Part shown: one piece after another, positions 16,733 to 25,930 of the stretch
Position numbering within the stretch: position 1 is the first letter of the stretch
Layout: the number at the start of each line of letters is the position of its first letter
Assembly (NCBI RefSeq): GCF_000827125.1
Contig: NZ_CP010311.1
Coordinates: 62,001-126,000 of the forward strand
Reading direction: 5' to 3'
Length of the DNA: 64,000 nt
From: Geoalkalibacter subterraneus
Lineage (GTDB): Bacteria; Desulfobacterota; Desulfuromonadia; Desulfuromonadales; Geoalkalibacteraceae
The notes under the pieces: model-generated
Seen by the model: only the letters and a program-made list of their open reading frames with translations
What the model was told of the DNA's origin: nothing
The model's database searches: none
Translations under genes and position numbers: made by a program

Positions 16733-18202
16733 ATGCAGAACGCGCATAGCATTCTACCCCTGGCCGCGGTTCTTGTTTCATTGCTCGGTCCGATCCCCAT
16801 CTACCTTTCGGGGCGTACTCCCAATGTGCGCGAGGCCTGGACTCTGCTCATTGCGCTGACCAAGTTTCTGCTGGTTGCCTCGATGGTTCCGGCAGTGCTC
16901 AATGGGGTGTCCTACACCTTTACGATCGCAGAAGTTCTCCCCGGCGTCCCCATTGAACTGCGGGTCGACGCCATGGGGGTGTCCTTCGCCCTGGTCGCCT
17001 CTTTTCTGTGGATTCTGACCTCGATTTATTCCATCGGGTACATGCGCAGTCTCAAGGAGCATGATCAGACCCGCTATTTCGCCAGTTTCGCCGTCGCCAT
17101 CAGTGCAACCATCGGCGTGGCCTTCGCCGGCAATCTCCTGACGCTCTACCTGTTCTACGAGGTTCTCTCCCTTTCCACCTATCCGCTGGTCACCCATGAA
17201 CAGAATCTGGAGGCGCGGGCTTCCGGGCGCAAATATCTGACCTACATTCTGGGCACCTCCATCGGTCTGGCCCTGCCTGCCATGCTGGTGACCTATGCGG
17301 TGGCCGGAACTCTCGATTTTCGCAGCGGCGGCATCCTGGCCGGCGTGGCCGGCCCGGAGCTGATGACGGTGCTGCTGCTCCTGTTCGTTTTCGGTTTCGC
17401 AAAAGCCGGGATTATGCCGCTGCACGCCTGGCTGCCCGCGGCCATGGTGGCGCCGACTCCGGTCAGTTCCTTTCTGCACGGCGTCGCGGTGGTCAAGGTG
17501 GGTGTGTTTTCCATTCTGCGGGTCATCTATCATATCCTCGGTCCCGAACAGCTGGGGAAGTTTGACCTCGGGGCGGTTATAACGACCCTGGCGGCCATCA
17601 CAATACTGGTCGCCTCGCTGATCGCCCTGACGCAGGATAACCTGAAAAGGCGGTTGGCCTATTCCACCGTAGGGCAGCTCTCCTACATGGTGCTTGGCGC
17701 CGGCATGCTCTCCGCCTCCGGGATGCTGGGCGGCACCCTGCATATTGCCATGCACGCCTTCGGCAAGATCACCCTGTTTTTCTGCGCCGGGGCGATCTAT
17801 GTTGCCCATCGCAAAAAATATATCAGTCAGATGGATGGCCTGGGCCGGCAGATGCCGGTGACTTATCTGGCCTTCCTGCTGGGATCCATGAGTATTATCG
17901 GGCTGCCGCCGCTGGGGGGATTCATCAGTAAATGGCACCTGCTGCTGGGTGCGGTGGAAGCCGGACAGCTCGCTCTTTTGCTGGTGCTGATCGTCAGTTC
18001 ACTGCTGAATGCGGCTTACTTTTTCCCCATCGTCTATCGCGGATTTTTCATCATGCCCGCTGGAGAGGAAAACCGCGGGGGCATCAAAGAGGCCCCGCTG
18101 CTCTGCCTCGTCCCGTTGTCGGTGACCGCCCTGATTTCGGTGGCCCTCTTTTTCTATCCGGATCTTTTTATCAGCCTGATCAATCAGGCGTTGGCCCCCT
18201 GA
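16733..18202 (+). CDS. second NuoL/M/N-like antiporter subunit
   Basis: A 489-residue polytopic protein of the same superfamily. Glu143 (LTLYLFYEVLSLSTYPLV), Lys224 (FGFAKAGIMPLHAWLPAAMV) and Lys255 (HGVAVVKVGVFSILRV) are in the expected TM5, TM7 and TM8 places. DNLKRRLAYSTVGQLSYMVL is the lateral loop motif. It resembles MrpD and NuoM more than the long MrpA, whose C-terminal domains are absent. The ATG at 16733 is used, but GAGG at 16716-16719 fits a TTG at 16724 better, so the start may be three codons earlier. Confidence 0.88.
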   Translation: MQNAHSILPLAAVLVSLLGPIPIYLSGRTPNVREAWTLLIALTKFLLVASMVPAVLNGVSYTFTIAEVLPGVPIELRVDAMGVSFALVASFLWILTSIYSIGYMRSLKEHDQTRYFASFAVAISATIGVAFAGNLLTLYLFYEVLSLSTYPLVTHEQNLEARASGRKYLTYILGTSIGLALPAMLVTYAVAGTLDFRSGGILAGVAGPELMTVLLLLFVFGFAKAGIMPLHAWLPAAMVAPTPVSSFLHGVAVVKVGVFSILRVIYHILGPEQLGKFDLGAVITTLAAITILVASLIALTQDNLKRRLAYSTVGQLSYMVLGAGMLSASGMLGGTLHIAMHAFGKITLFFCAGAIYVAHRKKYISQMDGLGRQMPVTYLAFLLGSMSIIGLPPLGGFISKWHLLLGAVEAGQLALLLVLIVSSLLNAAYFFPIVYRGFFIMPAGEENRGGIKEAPLLCLVPLSVTALISVALFFYPDLFISLINQALAP

Positions 18203-18254
18203 TCAGAAAGATTTACACCAACGATACTGCCTTTCAGGTCAATGGAGCATTTTT

Positions 18255-18398
18255 ATGGCGCATGCCGACCAAAACAAGGATGAACCCAGGAAGATACTCG
18301 CCCACGAACCGGTGCCCGGCTACCGTACCGCGTTCTGGATCATTTTTGCGCTCAGCCTGTTCTATCTGGCGATCGTTTTTTCCAACGGTGCACACTGA
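18255..18398 (+). CDS. 47-residue single-pass membrane protein in the Mrp-type operon
   Basis: A tiny protein: a polar N-terminus (MAHADQNKDEPRKILAHEPV), the motif PGYRTAFW, and one transmembrane helix (about residues 26-42) ending FSNGAH. The family was not recognised. It lies 52 bases after the second antiporter subunit and 11 bases before another small membrane protein gene. The ribosome binding site is weak (GGAGCATTTTT). Its place within a tight operon argues that it is real and may be an accessory subunit; this is inference. Confidence 0.6.
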   Translation: MAHADQNKDEPRKILAHEPVPGYRTAFWIIFALSLFYLAIVFSNGAH

Positions 18399-18409
18399 AC
18401 GGATCTGTT

Positions 18410-18670
18410 ATGGCGAAACAGCAGAAAGATAAAAAATATCTCTTCGATGATCCGCGCAATGTCAGACGTCTGCTCGGCATCTTTTACGTCAGTCTCGGGG
18501 TGCTGCTCGGACTGGAGCTTTTCGTCCACAAACATCCCCATTTCAAGTGGGAGGAGTGGTTCGGATTTTACGCCATCTACGGCCTGGTTTCCTGCATTCT
18601 CCTGGTGCTGATCGCCAAATATATCCTGCGCCCTCTGATCATGCGCGACGAGGATTATTATGACGAGTAG
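18410..18670 (+). CDS. 86-residue two-helix membrane protein in the Mrp-type operon
   Basis: The protein has a charged N-terminus (MAKQQKDKKYLFDDPRNVRR), a helix LLGIFYVSLGVLLGLELFV, a loop HKHPHFKWEEWFGFY, and a second helix (about residues 55-74) followed by an acidic tail. No family was recognised. The last 11 bases overlap the start of the third antiporter subunit, so translation is probably coupled. The HxHPHF-WEEW-FY segment is reminiscent of small membrane proteins next to antiporter modules, but no function can be assigned. Confidence 0.7.
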   Translation: MAKQQKDKKYLFDDPRNVRRLLGIFYVSLGVLLGLELFVHKHPHFKWEEWFGFYAIYGLVSCILLVLIAKYILRPLIMRDEDYYDE

Positions 18671-20441
18671 TCTGTTGCTCCCACCTTCTTTCGTCTTCAT
18701 TTTAGGCGCGCTGCTTGCCGCCTGCCTGCGGGGGCGGCTACTCAAGGTTGTCGCTATCGCGGTGCCGGTGGTGAGCTTTCTGATTTTATGGGGCGCCCCC
18801 AACGGCAGCTACGGAACCCTTTCATTCATCGGTCTTGACCTGGTGCTGGCGGAGGTGGACCGTCTTTCACGGGTGTTCGGCTATATCTTTCACCTGATTG
18901 CGTTTATCGGACTGATCTTTTCACTGCATCATGATGACCCCGCGCATTATGTGGTGGGCCTGCTTTATGCCGGTGCAGCTCAGGGGGTGACCTTTGCCGG
19001 CGACCTGTTCAGCCTTTTCCTTTTCTGGGAAACGCTGACGGTGACCGCGACCTTTCTGATCATTGCACGCCGCACTGCTGCGGCGCGGGGCGCTGCGCTG
19101 CGCTATCTGCTGGTGCATGCGGCCGGCGGTTTGTGCCTGCTGACCGGAATCGTCCTTTATTATCATGGCACCGGCAGCATCGCCTTTACCGCCATGGACC
19201 TGTCCCAGCCTGGGGCGCTCTTTATCTTTCTCGGCTTCGGCCTGAACTGCGCATGGCCGCTGCTGCATGCCTGGCTGGTCGATTCCTACCCGGAGTCCAC
19301 CATCGCCGGGACCGTTTTCCTGTCGGCCTTCACCACCAAAAGTGCGGTCTATGTGCTGGCCCGCGCTTTTCCGGGCGCGGAGCCGCTGATCTGGATCGGC
19401 GCGGCCATGGTGGCTTTTCCCATTTTCTTTGCCGTCATTGAAAACGATCTGCGGCGGGTGCTCTCCTACAGCCTGATCAACCAGGTGGGGTATATGGTGG
19501 TGGGGATCGGCATCGGCACCGAGCTTGCCATCAACGGCGCGGTCTGTCACGCCTACGCGCACATCCTCTACAAAGGCCTGCTCTTCATGTCGATGGGCGC
19601 GGTGATGTACCGCACCGGGAAGATCAACGCCACCGACCTCGGCGGCCTCTACCGGACCATGCCCTTGACGGCGGTTTTCTGCATGATCGGGGCGGCGGCG
19701 ATCTCGGCCTTCCCCCTGTTCAGCGGCTTTATCGCCAAGTCGATGGTGGTCGATGCCGCCGCGGGTGGTCACTACCAGTTCGTGTGGCTGATTCTGCTTT
19801 TTGCCTCCGCCGGTGTTTTTCATCATGCCGGCATCAAGATTCCGTTTTTCGCTTTTTTCTCCCACGATTCAGGCCTGCGCCCCAAGGAGGCACCGCTTCA
19901 CATGCTGATCGCCATGGGCGGGGCGGCCTTCATGTGCGTCTTCCTCGGGGTTTATCCCGATTTTGTCTATGGGATGCTGCCTTTCCCGGTCGACTATGAA
20001 CCTTATACTTTTGCCCATGTGCTCGCGCAGAGTCAGCTGCTCTTCTTCTCGGCGCTGGCATTCACCCTGTTGCTGCTGGCGGGCATCTATCCTCCCGAAA
20101 TCCGATCGGTCAACCTGGATGTAGACTGGGCCTACCGCAAGGGCAGCCGCGCTTTCGTGCTGGTCGCCGACCGGGTATTCAACGGTATCAACAGTTGGGC
20201 CGAGCGTGTTCTGGGCTGGCAGTTGACCGGACTTCTGGCGAGATTTGCCAGCGACCCGGGCGCGAGTATTCAGAAATACTGGGTGCGTCTGACGGCCGAA
20301 TACAGCGGAACCCGGGAGCGCGAGGAGCTGATGGAGGAGATTGACCGCCGCAGCCGCACGGCAACCTATCCCATAGGAATCCTGGTGTTGTTTGCAGTTT
20401 CGCTGCTGGCGCTGATGTCGATTCTGTTTATCCTGTTCTGA
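18660..20441 (+). CDS. third NuoL/M/N-like antiporter subunit, with altered TM7 site
   Basis: A 593-residue polytopic protein of the Mrp/complex I antiporter superfamily. The TM5 glutamate is present (Glu124, SLFLFWETLTVTATFL) and the TM8 lysine is present (Lys227, FTTKSAVYVLAR). At the TM7 lysine position it has Asn196 (GFGLNCAWPLLHAWL, compared with GFWVKMAFFPLHSWL in mrpD). The C-terminus is extended (about residues 475-593) with an amphipathic region and a final helix, somewhat like NuoL. It may be a structural or single-path subunit rather than a full antiporter; this is inference. Confidence 0.87.
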   Translation: MTSSLLLPPSFVFILGALLAACLRGRLLKVVAIAVPVVSFLILWGAPNGSYGTLSFIGLDLVLAEVDRLSRVFGYIFHLIAFIGLIFSLHHDDPAHYVVGLLYAGAAQGVTFAGDLFSLFLFWETLTVTATFLIIARRTAAARGAALRYLLVHAAGGLCLLTGIVLYYHGTGSIAFTAMDLSQPGALFIFLGFGLNCAWPLLHAWLVDSYPESTIAGTVFLSAFTTKSAVYVLARAFPGAEPLIWIGAAMVAFPIFFAVIENDLRRVLSYSLINQVGYMVVGIGIGTELAINGAVCHAYAHILYKGLLFMSMGAVMYRTGKINATDLGGLYRTMPLTAVFCMIGAAAISAFPLFSGFIAKSMVVDAAAGGHYQFVWLILLFASAGVFHHAGIKIPFFAFFSHDSGLRPKEAPLHMLIAMGGAAFMCVFLGVYPDFVYGMLPFPVDYEPYTFAHVLAQSQLLFFSALAFTLLLLAGIYPPEIRSVNLDVDWAYRKGSRAFVLVADRVFNGINSWAERVLGWQLTGLLARFASDPGASIQKYWVRLTAEYSGTREREELMEEIDRRSRTATYPIGILVLFAVSLLALMSILFILF

Positions 20442-20466
20442 ACCGTTCACCCCTGATGGAAGGCAG

Positions 20467-20943
20467 ATGTCGATGAAAAAACTTATGCTGGCCATCGACG
20501 GCTCTCCCCAGTCCCTGCGTGCCGCGGAGTATGTCGCAGAGGTAGTGCCTCATATCCCCGACATCGGAATCGTGCTTTTTTCAGTTGTCAGCGGGCTGCC
20601 GCCCGACGCCGAGATTGCCCTGGACGCCTCGCCGCCGCCAGAGCACGAACTGCACGGCTATGAGGATAAGCGTGACGAACTGCAGTCGCTGCACGCCCAG
20701 GTCGTCAGGATCACTGAGCTGTTTGCCGGCAAAGGGCTTGCCGGTGATGATCTGGAGGTCTGCTGCAGGCCGATGCGTCACGGGGTGGCTGAGGATATCC
20801 TGGAGGAGGCCCGTGCACGGGGGTGCGATACCGTCGCGGTCGGTTCCCGGCATCTCTCCAAGGTCATGTCGCTGCTGCAGGGCAGTGTTTCAGCCAACCT
20901 GGTACACAAGGCGGATGCCCTGACGCTGTGGGTGGTCGGCTAA
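20467..20943 (+). CDS. UspA-family universal stress protein
   Basis: A 158-residue single-domain protein with an ATP-type Usp fold: KKLMLAIDGSPQSLRAAEYV at the N-terminus and VGSRHLSKVMSLLQGSVSAN at the C-terminus, the latter close to the G-2x-G-9x-G(S/T) nucleotide motif. It starts 25 bases after the third antiporter subunit and may be the last gene of that operon. Usp proteins often accompany ion transporters as regulatory partners; that role here is inference. Confidence 0.88.
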   Translation: MSMKKLMLAIDGSPQSLRAAEYVAEVVPHIPDIGIVLFSVVSGLPPDAEIALDASPPPEHELHGYEDKRDELQSLHAQVVRITELFAGKGLAGDDLEVCCRPMRHGVAEDILEEARARGCDTVAVGSRHLSKVMSLLQGSVSANLVHKADALTLWVVG

Positions 20944-20956
20944 GCTGGCTTTTCCC

Positions 20957-22084
20957 ATGTCGGGTCTTTACATTCATATCCCTTTCTGTCTGCGTAAATG
21001 CCCCTACTGCGATTTTTTCTCGGTAGAAGACGTCATCCCCGCAGATTATCCCCGCCGGCTCTGCCGCCATCTTGAACTGGCCGCATCGCGACTGCCGCAG
21101 CGCAGCGCCTTTCAAACCATTTTTTTCGGCGGCGGCACTCCCTCACTCATGCCTCCGGCCCGGATGGGCGAGGTTCTTGACCGAGCGGCTGACCTGTTCG
21201 GCATTGATGCCGATGCGGAGATCTCCATGGAGGCCAACCCGGGGACGCTGACCCTGGGCGATTTGCAGGATTTTCGTGCCGCCGGGATCAACCGTCTGTC
21301 TCTGGGCGTTCAGTCGCTCCACGACGCCTCCCTGCAGCGCCTCGGCCGTATCCACGATGCGCAGCAGGCCCGGTCCGCCTGTACGCTGGCGCGCCGGGCG
21401 GGCTTTGACAACCTGGGGCTCGATCTGATGTTCGCCCTGCCGGGGTCTACACTGGCTGCGCTTGAAGCTGATATAACGGCCTTTCTTGAGCTTGAACCCG
21501 ACCACCTCTCCTGCTATGGCCTGACCGTGGAGGAGGGAACCCCCTTCCACCGGCAATTCTCCCGGGGGCATCTGCCACTCCCCGATGAAAACGACTATGC
21601 TGCAGCTTTTGAGCTGCTCCACGCGCGGCTCACCGCCAGGGGATTTTCCCATTACGAGATCTCCAATTACGCTCGTCCGGGGCGCCAGTGCCGTCACAAC
21701 CTGCGTTACTGGCAGCGTAGGAGCTACCTTGGCATCGGCCCCGGAGCTCATTCTTTCTACGCCGTGGAATGGGGCGAGCGCTGGTCGGTGCCCGGCGACC
21801 TGGACCTCTACCGCTCCCGTCTGCGGCAGGGAAGCGATCCGGCAGAGCGGATCGAAACTTTCGACCGGCGAGGTGCCATGGTTGAAACGCTCTATCTTGG
21901 GCTGCGTACCGCTGAAGGGGTGGATGTCCGGTTGTTTCAGGAGCGTTTCGGGGACAGCATTGAAGCACTCTTTCCCGAGGCGGTTCAGCGTTGCGGCTCC
22001 TATCTGCGGCAGGACGGAGATCGGCTGCACTTCACCTTGCAGGGCTGGCTGCTCTACGACCATCTCATCTCCTTATTTTTGTAG
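20957..22084 (+). CDS. hemW: HemW-type radical SAM haem chaperone
   Basis: A 375-residue radical SAM protein. The cluster motif is CLRKCPYC (Cys11, Cys15, Cys18) right after LYIHIPF, followed by FFGGGTPSLMP and EANPGTLT. The C-terminal HemN domain (about 300-375) is present. These are the features of HemW (YggW), formerly called oxygen-independent coproporphyrinogen oxidase-like. The CxxxCxxC arrangement without the extra Cys of HemN favours HemW. It precedes hrcA, a common order in related genomes. Confidence 0.9.
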   Translation: MSGLYIHIPFCLRKCPYCDFFSVEDVIPADYPRRLCRHLELAASRLPQRSAFQTIFFGGGTPSLMPPARMGEVLDRAADLFGIDADAEISMEANPGTLTLGDLQDFRAAGINRLSLGVQSLHDASLQRLGRIHDAQQARSACTLARRAGFDNLGLDLMFALPGSTLAALEADITAFLELEPDHLSCYGLTVEEGTPFHRQFSRGHLPLPDENDYAAAFELLHARLTARGFSHYEISNYARPGRQCRHNLRYWQRRSYLGIGPGAHSFYAVEWGERWSVPGDLDLYRSRLRQGSDPAERIETFDRRGAMVETLYLGLRTAEGVDVRLFQERFGDSIEALFPEAVQRCGSYLRQDGDRLHFTLQGWLLYDHLISLFL

Positions 22085-22118
22085 GAAATTTTCTCTAATT
22101 TTTTCCATTTTCGCCGCC

Positions 22119-22147
22119 TTGACAAAGCAGGGGGTGGTTGTTATGTT
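22119..22147 (+). promoter_or_regulatory. housekeeping promoter of the hrcA-grpE-dnaK locus
   Basis: TTGACA (22119-22124), a 17-base spacer and TATGTT (22142-22147) are a near-ideal sigma-70 promoter. It stands directly upstream of the CIRCE operator, as expected for HrcA repression. Confidence 0.85.
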
Positions 22148-22155
22148 GTTCTCGG

Positions 22156-22182
22156 TTAGCACTCGAGGCAAATGAGTGCTAA
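22156..22182. promoter_or_regulatory. CIRCE operator (HrcA binding site)
   Basis: TTAGCACTC, nine bases, then GAGTGCTAA: an exact match to the CIRCE consensus. It begins 9 bases after the -10 box and ends 56 bases before hrcA. HrcA bound here would block transcription of hrcA-grpE-dnaK until heat shock titrates GroEL from HrcA. Confidence 0.97.
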
Positions 22183-22238
22183 CCTGTTTGTCAGAGGCCG
22201 GGAGATCTCCGGCTTCAGGTTTTTGGGGGATTTTTATC

Positions 22239-23276
22239 ATGACCGAAGCGCTCAATGAAAGAAGCCGCAAGATACTTGAGGCGATCATCGAGGATCATAT
22301 CGCTTCGGCGGAGCCGGTAGGGTCACGTGCCATTACCCGCCGGCACGGCATTGCTCTGTCTCCGGCAACGGTGCGCAACGTCATGTCCGACCTGGAAGAG
22401 ATGGGGTACCTTGTCGCGCCCCACACCTCCTCCGGCCGAATCCCGACGGAGAAAGGGTACCGTTTTTACCTCGACTCCCTGCTGCAGGTGCGCGCCCTGA
22501 CCGCACAGCAGAAAGAGCGTATCCGCCGCTACTACCAGCGCCGTGGTCTGCGCGCGGACGAACTGCTGCGTGAAGCAGGCCGGGTGCTGAGCAACATCAG
22601 TCATTACACCGGCATCGTCATGGCGCCGCAGTTTACTGCGTCCGTGTTCCGGCATATTGAGTTCGTGCGCCTGTCCCACGGGCGCATCCTGGTGATTTTC
22701 GTCAGCGAAAGCGGCCTGGTGCAGAACAAGATCATTGAAACCAAGGAAGATCTTTCCCCGCAAGATCTTGAAGGTCTCAACAACTATCTCAACCAACGTT
22801 TCGCCGGCTTGCCTATCGGCGAGATCAAGCAGCGTCTGCTGCAGGAGATGACGCAGGAAAAAGCCCTTTACGACAAGCTGTTTGCCCGCTTCATGGGGCT
22901 GTTCGAAGCAGCTCTCGCTGACGAGAGCCGTGAAGTCTTCATTGAAGGGGTCAGCCGCATGCTCGAGCAGCCGGAATTCAGCGACCTGGAACGGATGAAG
23001 CGGCTCTTTCAGGCTTTTGAGCAGAAAAGCACCCTGGTCGAGTTTCTCGACAAGTGCCAAAAAAGCCAGGGGGTACAGATCTTCATCGGAAGCGAAACCT
23101 CGTATCGTGAAATCGAGGGGTGCAGCCTGATTACGGCGTCCTATCACAGCGGTGACGGCACCATCGGCACCCTTGGCGTGATCGGCCCGACCCGCATGGC
23201 CTATTCACAGGTCATTCCGGTCGTCGACTATACGGCCCAGCTGGTCAGCCAGCTGCTGGAATCAGAGAACGAATAG
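22239..23276 (+). CDS. hrcA: heat-inducible transcription repressor HrcA
   Basis: A 345-residue repressor. The N-terminal winged helix includes SAEPVGSRAITRRHGIALSP and ATVRNVMSDLEEMGYL, followed by HTSSGRIPTEKGYRFYLDSL. The central GAF-like and C-terminal dimerisation parts follow, with IGSETSYREIEGCSLI and GTLGVIGPTRMAYSQVIPVV. It binds CIRCE and represses its own operon. The ATG at 22239 follows GGGGGA. An upstream in-frame ATG at 22176 would lie inside the CIRCE element and was rejected. Confidence 0.96.
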   Translation: MTEALNERSRKILEAIIEDHIASAEPVGSRAITRRHGIALSPATVRNVMSDLEEMGYLVAPHTSSGRIPTEKGYRFYLDSLLQVRALTAQQKERIRRYYQRRGLRADELLREAGRVLSNISHYTGIVMAPQFTASVFRHIEFVRLSHGRILVIFVSESGLVQNKIIETKEDLSPQDLEGLNNYLNQRFAGLPIGEIKQRLLQEMTQEKALYDKLFARFMGLFEAALADESREVFIEGVSRMLEQPEFSDLERMKRLFQAFEQKSTLVEFLDKCQKSQGVQIFIGSETSYREIEGCSLITASYHSGDGTIGTLGVIGPTRMAYSQVIPVVDYTAQLVSQLLESENE

Positions 23277-23289
23277 GAGATTTTTTATC

Positions 23290-23916
23290 GTGTCCAAGAA
23301 GAAAAAAGACAGTCAACAGAGTGAGGCGCGGCAGCCTGATGCCGTGATTCCCGAGGCCGAACCGGTCGAGGAAACGCCCGGGGGTGCCGAGAGCGAGAGC
23401 ACGCAGAATGCCGGCGCAGGGGAGCTCGAACTGGAGCAGGCGCGCGAGGAAGCCCAGCGTAACTACGACCAGTATCTGCGCATTGCCGCTGATCTTGAAA
23501 ATTTTCGCAAGCGTGCCCAGCGAGAGAAAGAGGAGCTTTCCAAGTTCGCCAATGAGCGTATCCTGCGGGAGATCCTGCCGGTTGTCGATAACCTCGAGCG
23601 CGCCGTCGAGCACGCTCGCCAGGAAAGTTCCAGCGGTGAAGGCTTGCTGGAAGGGGTTGAGATGACTCTCACCCAGTTCGGCAAAGTCCTGGAAAAATTC
23701 GGAGTGACGCCGGTCAGAAGTATCGGCGAACCTTTTGATCCTGCGCGCCATGAAGCGGTGGGACAGCTTGAAACGGCTGAGCATGCCCCCAATGTTGTCG
23801 CGCAGGAGTTGCAGAAGGGGTATCTGCTGCATGAGCGGCTGCTGCGCCCAGCCATGGTCATGGTGGCCAAACCCCCGGCAGATAACGCACAGAATGAAAA
23901 AAGCGGGAAGGCCTGA
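23290..23916 (+). CDS. grpE: nucleotide exchange factor GrpE
   Basis: A 208-residue protein with a GTG start and AGGAG upstream. An acidic, low-complexity N-terminus (1-50) leads into a long helix (EEAQRNYDQYLRIAADLENF, then RKRAQREKEE), and the C-terminal beta domain has the motifs GEPFDPARHEAV and QKGYLLHERLLRPAMVMVAK. GrpE releases ADP from DnaK. It lies 13 bases after hrcA and 50 bases before dnaK. Confidence 0.95.
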   Translation: MSKKKKDSQQSEARQPDAVIPEAEPVEETPGGAESESTQNAGAGELELEQAREEAQRNYDQYLRIAADLENFRKRAQREKEELSKFANERILREILPVVDNLERAVEHARQESSSGEGLLEGVEMTLTQFGKVLEKFGVTPVRSIGEPFDPARHEAVGQLETAEHAPNVVAQELQKGYLLHERLLRPAMVMVAKPPADNAQNEKSGKA

Positions 23917-23966
23917 TTTTCCTGCACACTGAAAAAGCAACGTAATTTAAAAGGAGGATATACACT

Positions 23967-25886
23967 ATGAGTAAAGTTATCGGCATCGATCTGGGGACCA
24001 CCAACTCCTGTGTGGCGGTCATGGAAGGCGGCGAGCCTGTCGTCATCGCAAACGCGGAGGGTTCCCGCACCACCCCCTCCATGGTGGCTTTCACCGAAAG
24101 CGGCGAACGGCTGGTCGGCCAGCAAGCCAAGCGCCAGGCGGTCACCAATCCGGAAAACACCCTGTTCGCCATCAAGCGCCTGATCGGGCGTAAATTTGAT
24201 TCGGAAGCGGTGCAGAAGGATATCAAGATCAGCCCTTTCAAGATCATCAAGGCGGATAACAACGACGCATGGGTGGAGGTGCGGGGCAAGAAATACAGCC
24301 CGCCTGAAATCTCTGCCATGATCCTGCAGAAAATGAAGCAGACCGCCGAGGACTATCTGGGCGAGACGGTGACCGACGCGGTTATCACTGTGCCGGCCTA
24401 CTTCAATGACTCCCAGCGCCAGGCCACCAAAGACGCCGGCAAGATCGCGGGACTCAATGTTCTGCGCATCATCAACGAGCCCACCGCAGCAGCCCTGGCT
24501 TATGGACTGGACAAGAAGAAAGATGAGAAGATCGCCGTTTTTGACCTCGGCGGGGGTACTTTCGATATTTCCATTCTCGAACTCGGCGACGGGGTATTCG
24601 AGGTCAAGTCCACCAACGGCGACACCTTTCTTGGCGGCGAAGACTTTGACCAGCGCATCATCGACTACGTTGCGGACGAGTTCAAAAAGGAGCAGGGGAT
24701 TGATCTGCGCGGCGACAAAATGGCCCTGCAGCGCCTCAAGGAAGCCGCCGAAAAAGCCAAGTGCGAACTTTCCAGCTCGGTGGAGACCGACATCAATCTG
24801 CCCTTCATCACCGCAGATCAGAGCGGACCAAAACATCTCAACATCAAGCTGACCCGCTCCAAGCTCGAGAGCATCTGTGCTGAGCTGCTCAACCAGTTGG
24901 TCGGACCCTGCAAGACCGCTCTCAAGGATGCCGGCCTTTCACCCTCCGATGTCGACGAAGTTATCCTGGTCGGCGGCATGACCCGCATGCCTGCGGTGCA
25001 GAAAAAAGTGCAGGAGATCTTCGGCAAGCAGCCCAGTAAAGGGGTCAACCCGGACGAAGTTGTGGCCATCGGCGCAGCCATTCAGGGCGGCGTGCTCAAG
25101 GGCGATGTCAAGGATGTGCTGCTGCTCGATGTCACGCCTCTGTCTCTCGGCATCGAGACGCTCGGCGGCGTAATGACCAAGCTGATCGAGAAAAACACCA
25201 CCATCCCATGCCGCAAGAGCCAGATCTTCTCTACTGCGGCCGACAATCAGCCGGCGGTTTCGGTCCACGTGCTGCAGGGCGAGCGCGAAATGGCTGCCGA
25301 CAACAAGACCATCGGCCGTTTCGAGCTGGTCGGCATTCCGCCGGCGCCGCGCGGCGTGCCTCAGATCGAGGTCACCTTCGATATCGACGCCAACGGCATT
25401 CTGCATGTCTCGGCCAAGGACCTCGGTACCGGCAAGGAGCAGTCGATCAAGATCACCGCGTCCTCCGGCCTGTCGGAAGAAGAGATCGACCGCATGGTCA
25501 AGGATGCGGAAAGCCATGCCGGCGAGGACAAGAAGAAGCGTGAGCTGATCGAAGCCCGCAACCAGGCCGACGGTCTGGTCTACACGACTGAGAAATCCCT
25601 CAGCGAGCACGGCGACAAGGTCGATGCTGAAACCAAGGAGAAGATCCAGGGGGCCCTGGACAATCTTAAAAAGGCGATGGAAGGTGACAGCGCCGAAGAG
25701 ATCCAGTCCAAAACCCAGGAACTGGCCCAGGTTTCGCACAAACTTGCCGAGGTCATGTACTCCCAGGCCCAGGAAGAAGGGCAGGCCGGAGAGGGTGAAG
25801 CCCAGGCCGGCGCTGAGAGCGCCAAGGATGACAATGTCGTCGACGCCGAATTTGAAGACGTGGACGAAGACGAAAAGAAGAAATAA
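23967..25886 (+). CDS. dnaK: chaperone DnaK (Hsp70)
   Basis: A 639-residue Hsp70. The nucleotide-binding domain opens with [18 protein letters not shown] and contains [15 protein letters not shown] and [17 protein letters not shown]. The interdomain linker [16 protein letters not shown] leads to the substrate-binding domain, and the helical lid ends in a Gln/Ala-rich tail and DVDEDEKKK. Strong AAGGAGG precedes the ATG. It works with GrpE and the DnaJ encoded next. An intrinsic terminator follows. Confidence 0.97.
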   Translation: MSKVIGIDLGTTNSCVAVMEGGEPVVIANAEGSRTTPSMVAFTESGERLVGQQAKRQAVTNPENTLFAIKRLIGRKFDSEAVQKDIKISPFKIIKADNNDAWVEVRGKKYSPPEISAMILQKMKQTAEDYLGETVTDAVITVPAYFNDSQRQATKDAGKIAGLNVLRIINEPTAAALAYGLDKKKDEKIAVFDLGGGTFDISILELGDGVFEVKSTNGDTFLGGEDFDQRIIDYVADEFKKEQGIDLRGDKMALQRLKEAAEKAKCELSSSVETDINLPFITADQSGPKHLNIKLTRSKLESICAELLNQLVGPCKTALKDAGLSPSDVDEVILVGGMTRMPAVQKKVQEIFGKQPSKGVNPDEVVAIGAAIQGGVLKGDVKDVLLLDVTPLSLGIETLGGVMTKLIEKNTTIPCRKSQIFSTAADNQPAVSVHVLQGEREMAADNKTIGRFELVGIPPAPRGVPQIEVTFDIDANGILHVSAKDLGTGKEQSIKITASSGLSEEEIDRMVKDAESHAGEDKKKRELIEARNQADGLVYTTEKSLSEHGDKVDAETKEKIQGALDNLKKAMEGDSAEEIQSKTQELAQVSHKLAEVMYSQAQEEGQAGEGEAQAGAESAKDDNVVDAEFEDVDEDEKKK

Positions 25887-25930
25887 CCAGGCCGCATTGC
25901 GTGCGGTGTGAACCTTAATCTGGCTCGACG

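Noticed and set aside
15143-16747. Very long minus-strand frame (534 codons), His/Gln-rich
   Set aside because: It is the mirror of mrpD, whose membrane helices and key residues are certain. The composition is typical of the reverse complement of a membrane protein gene.
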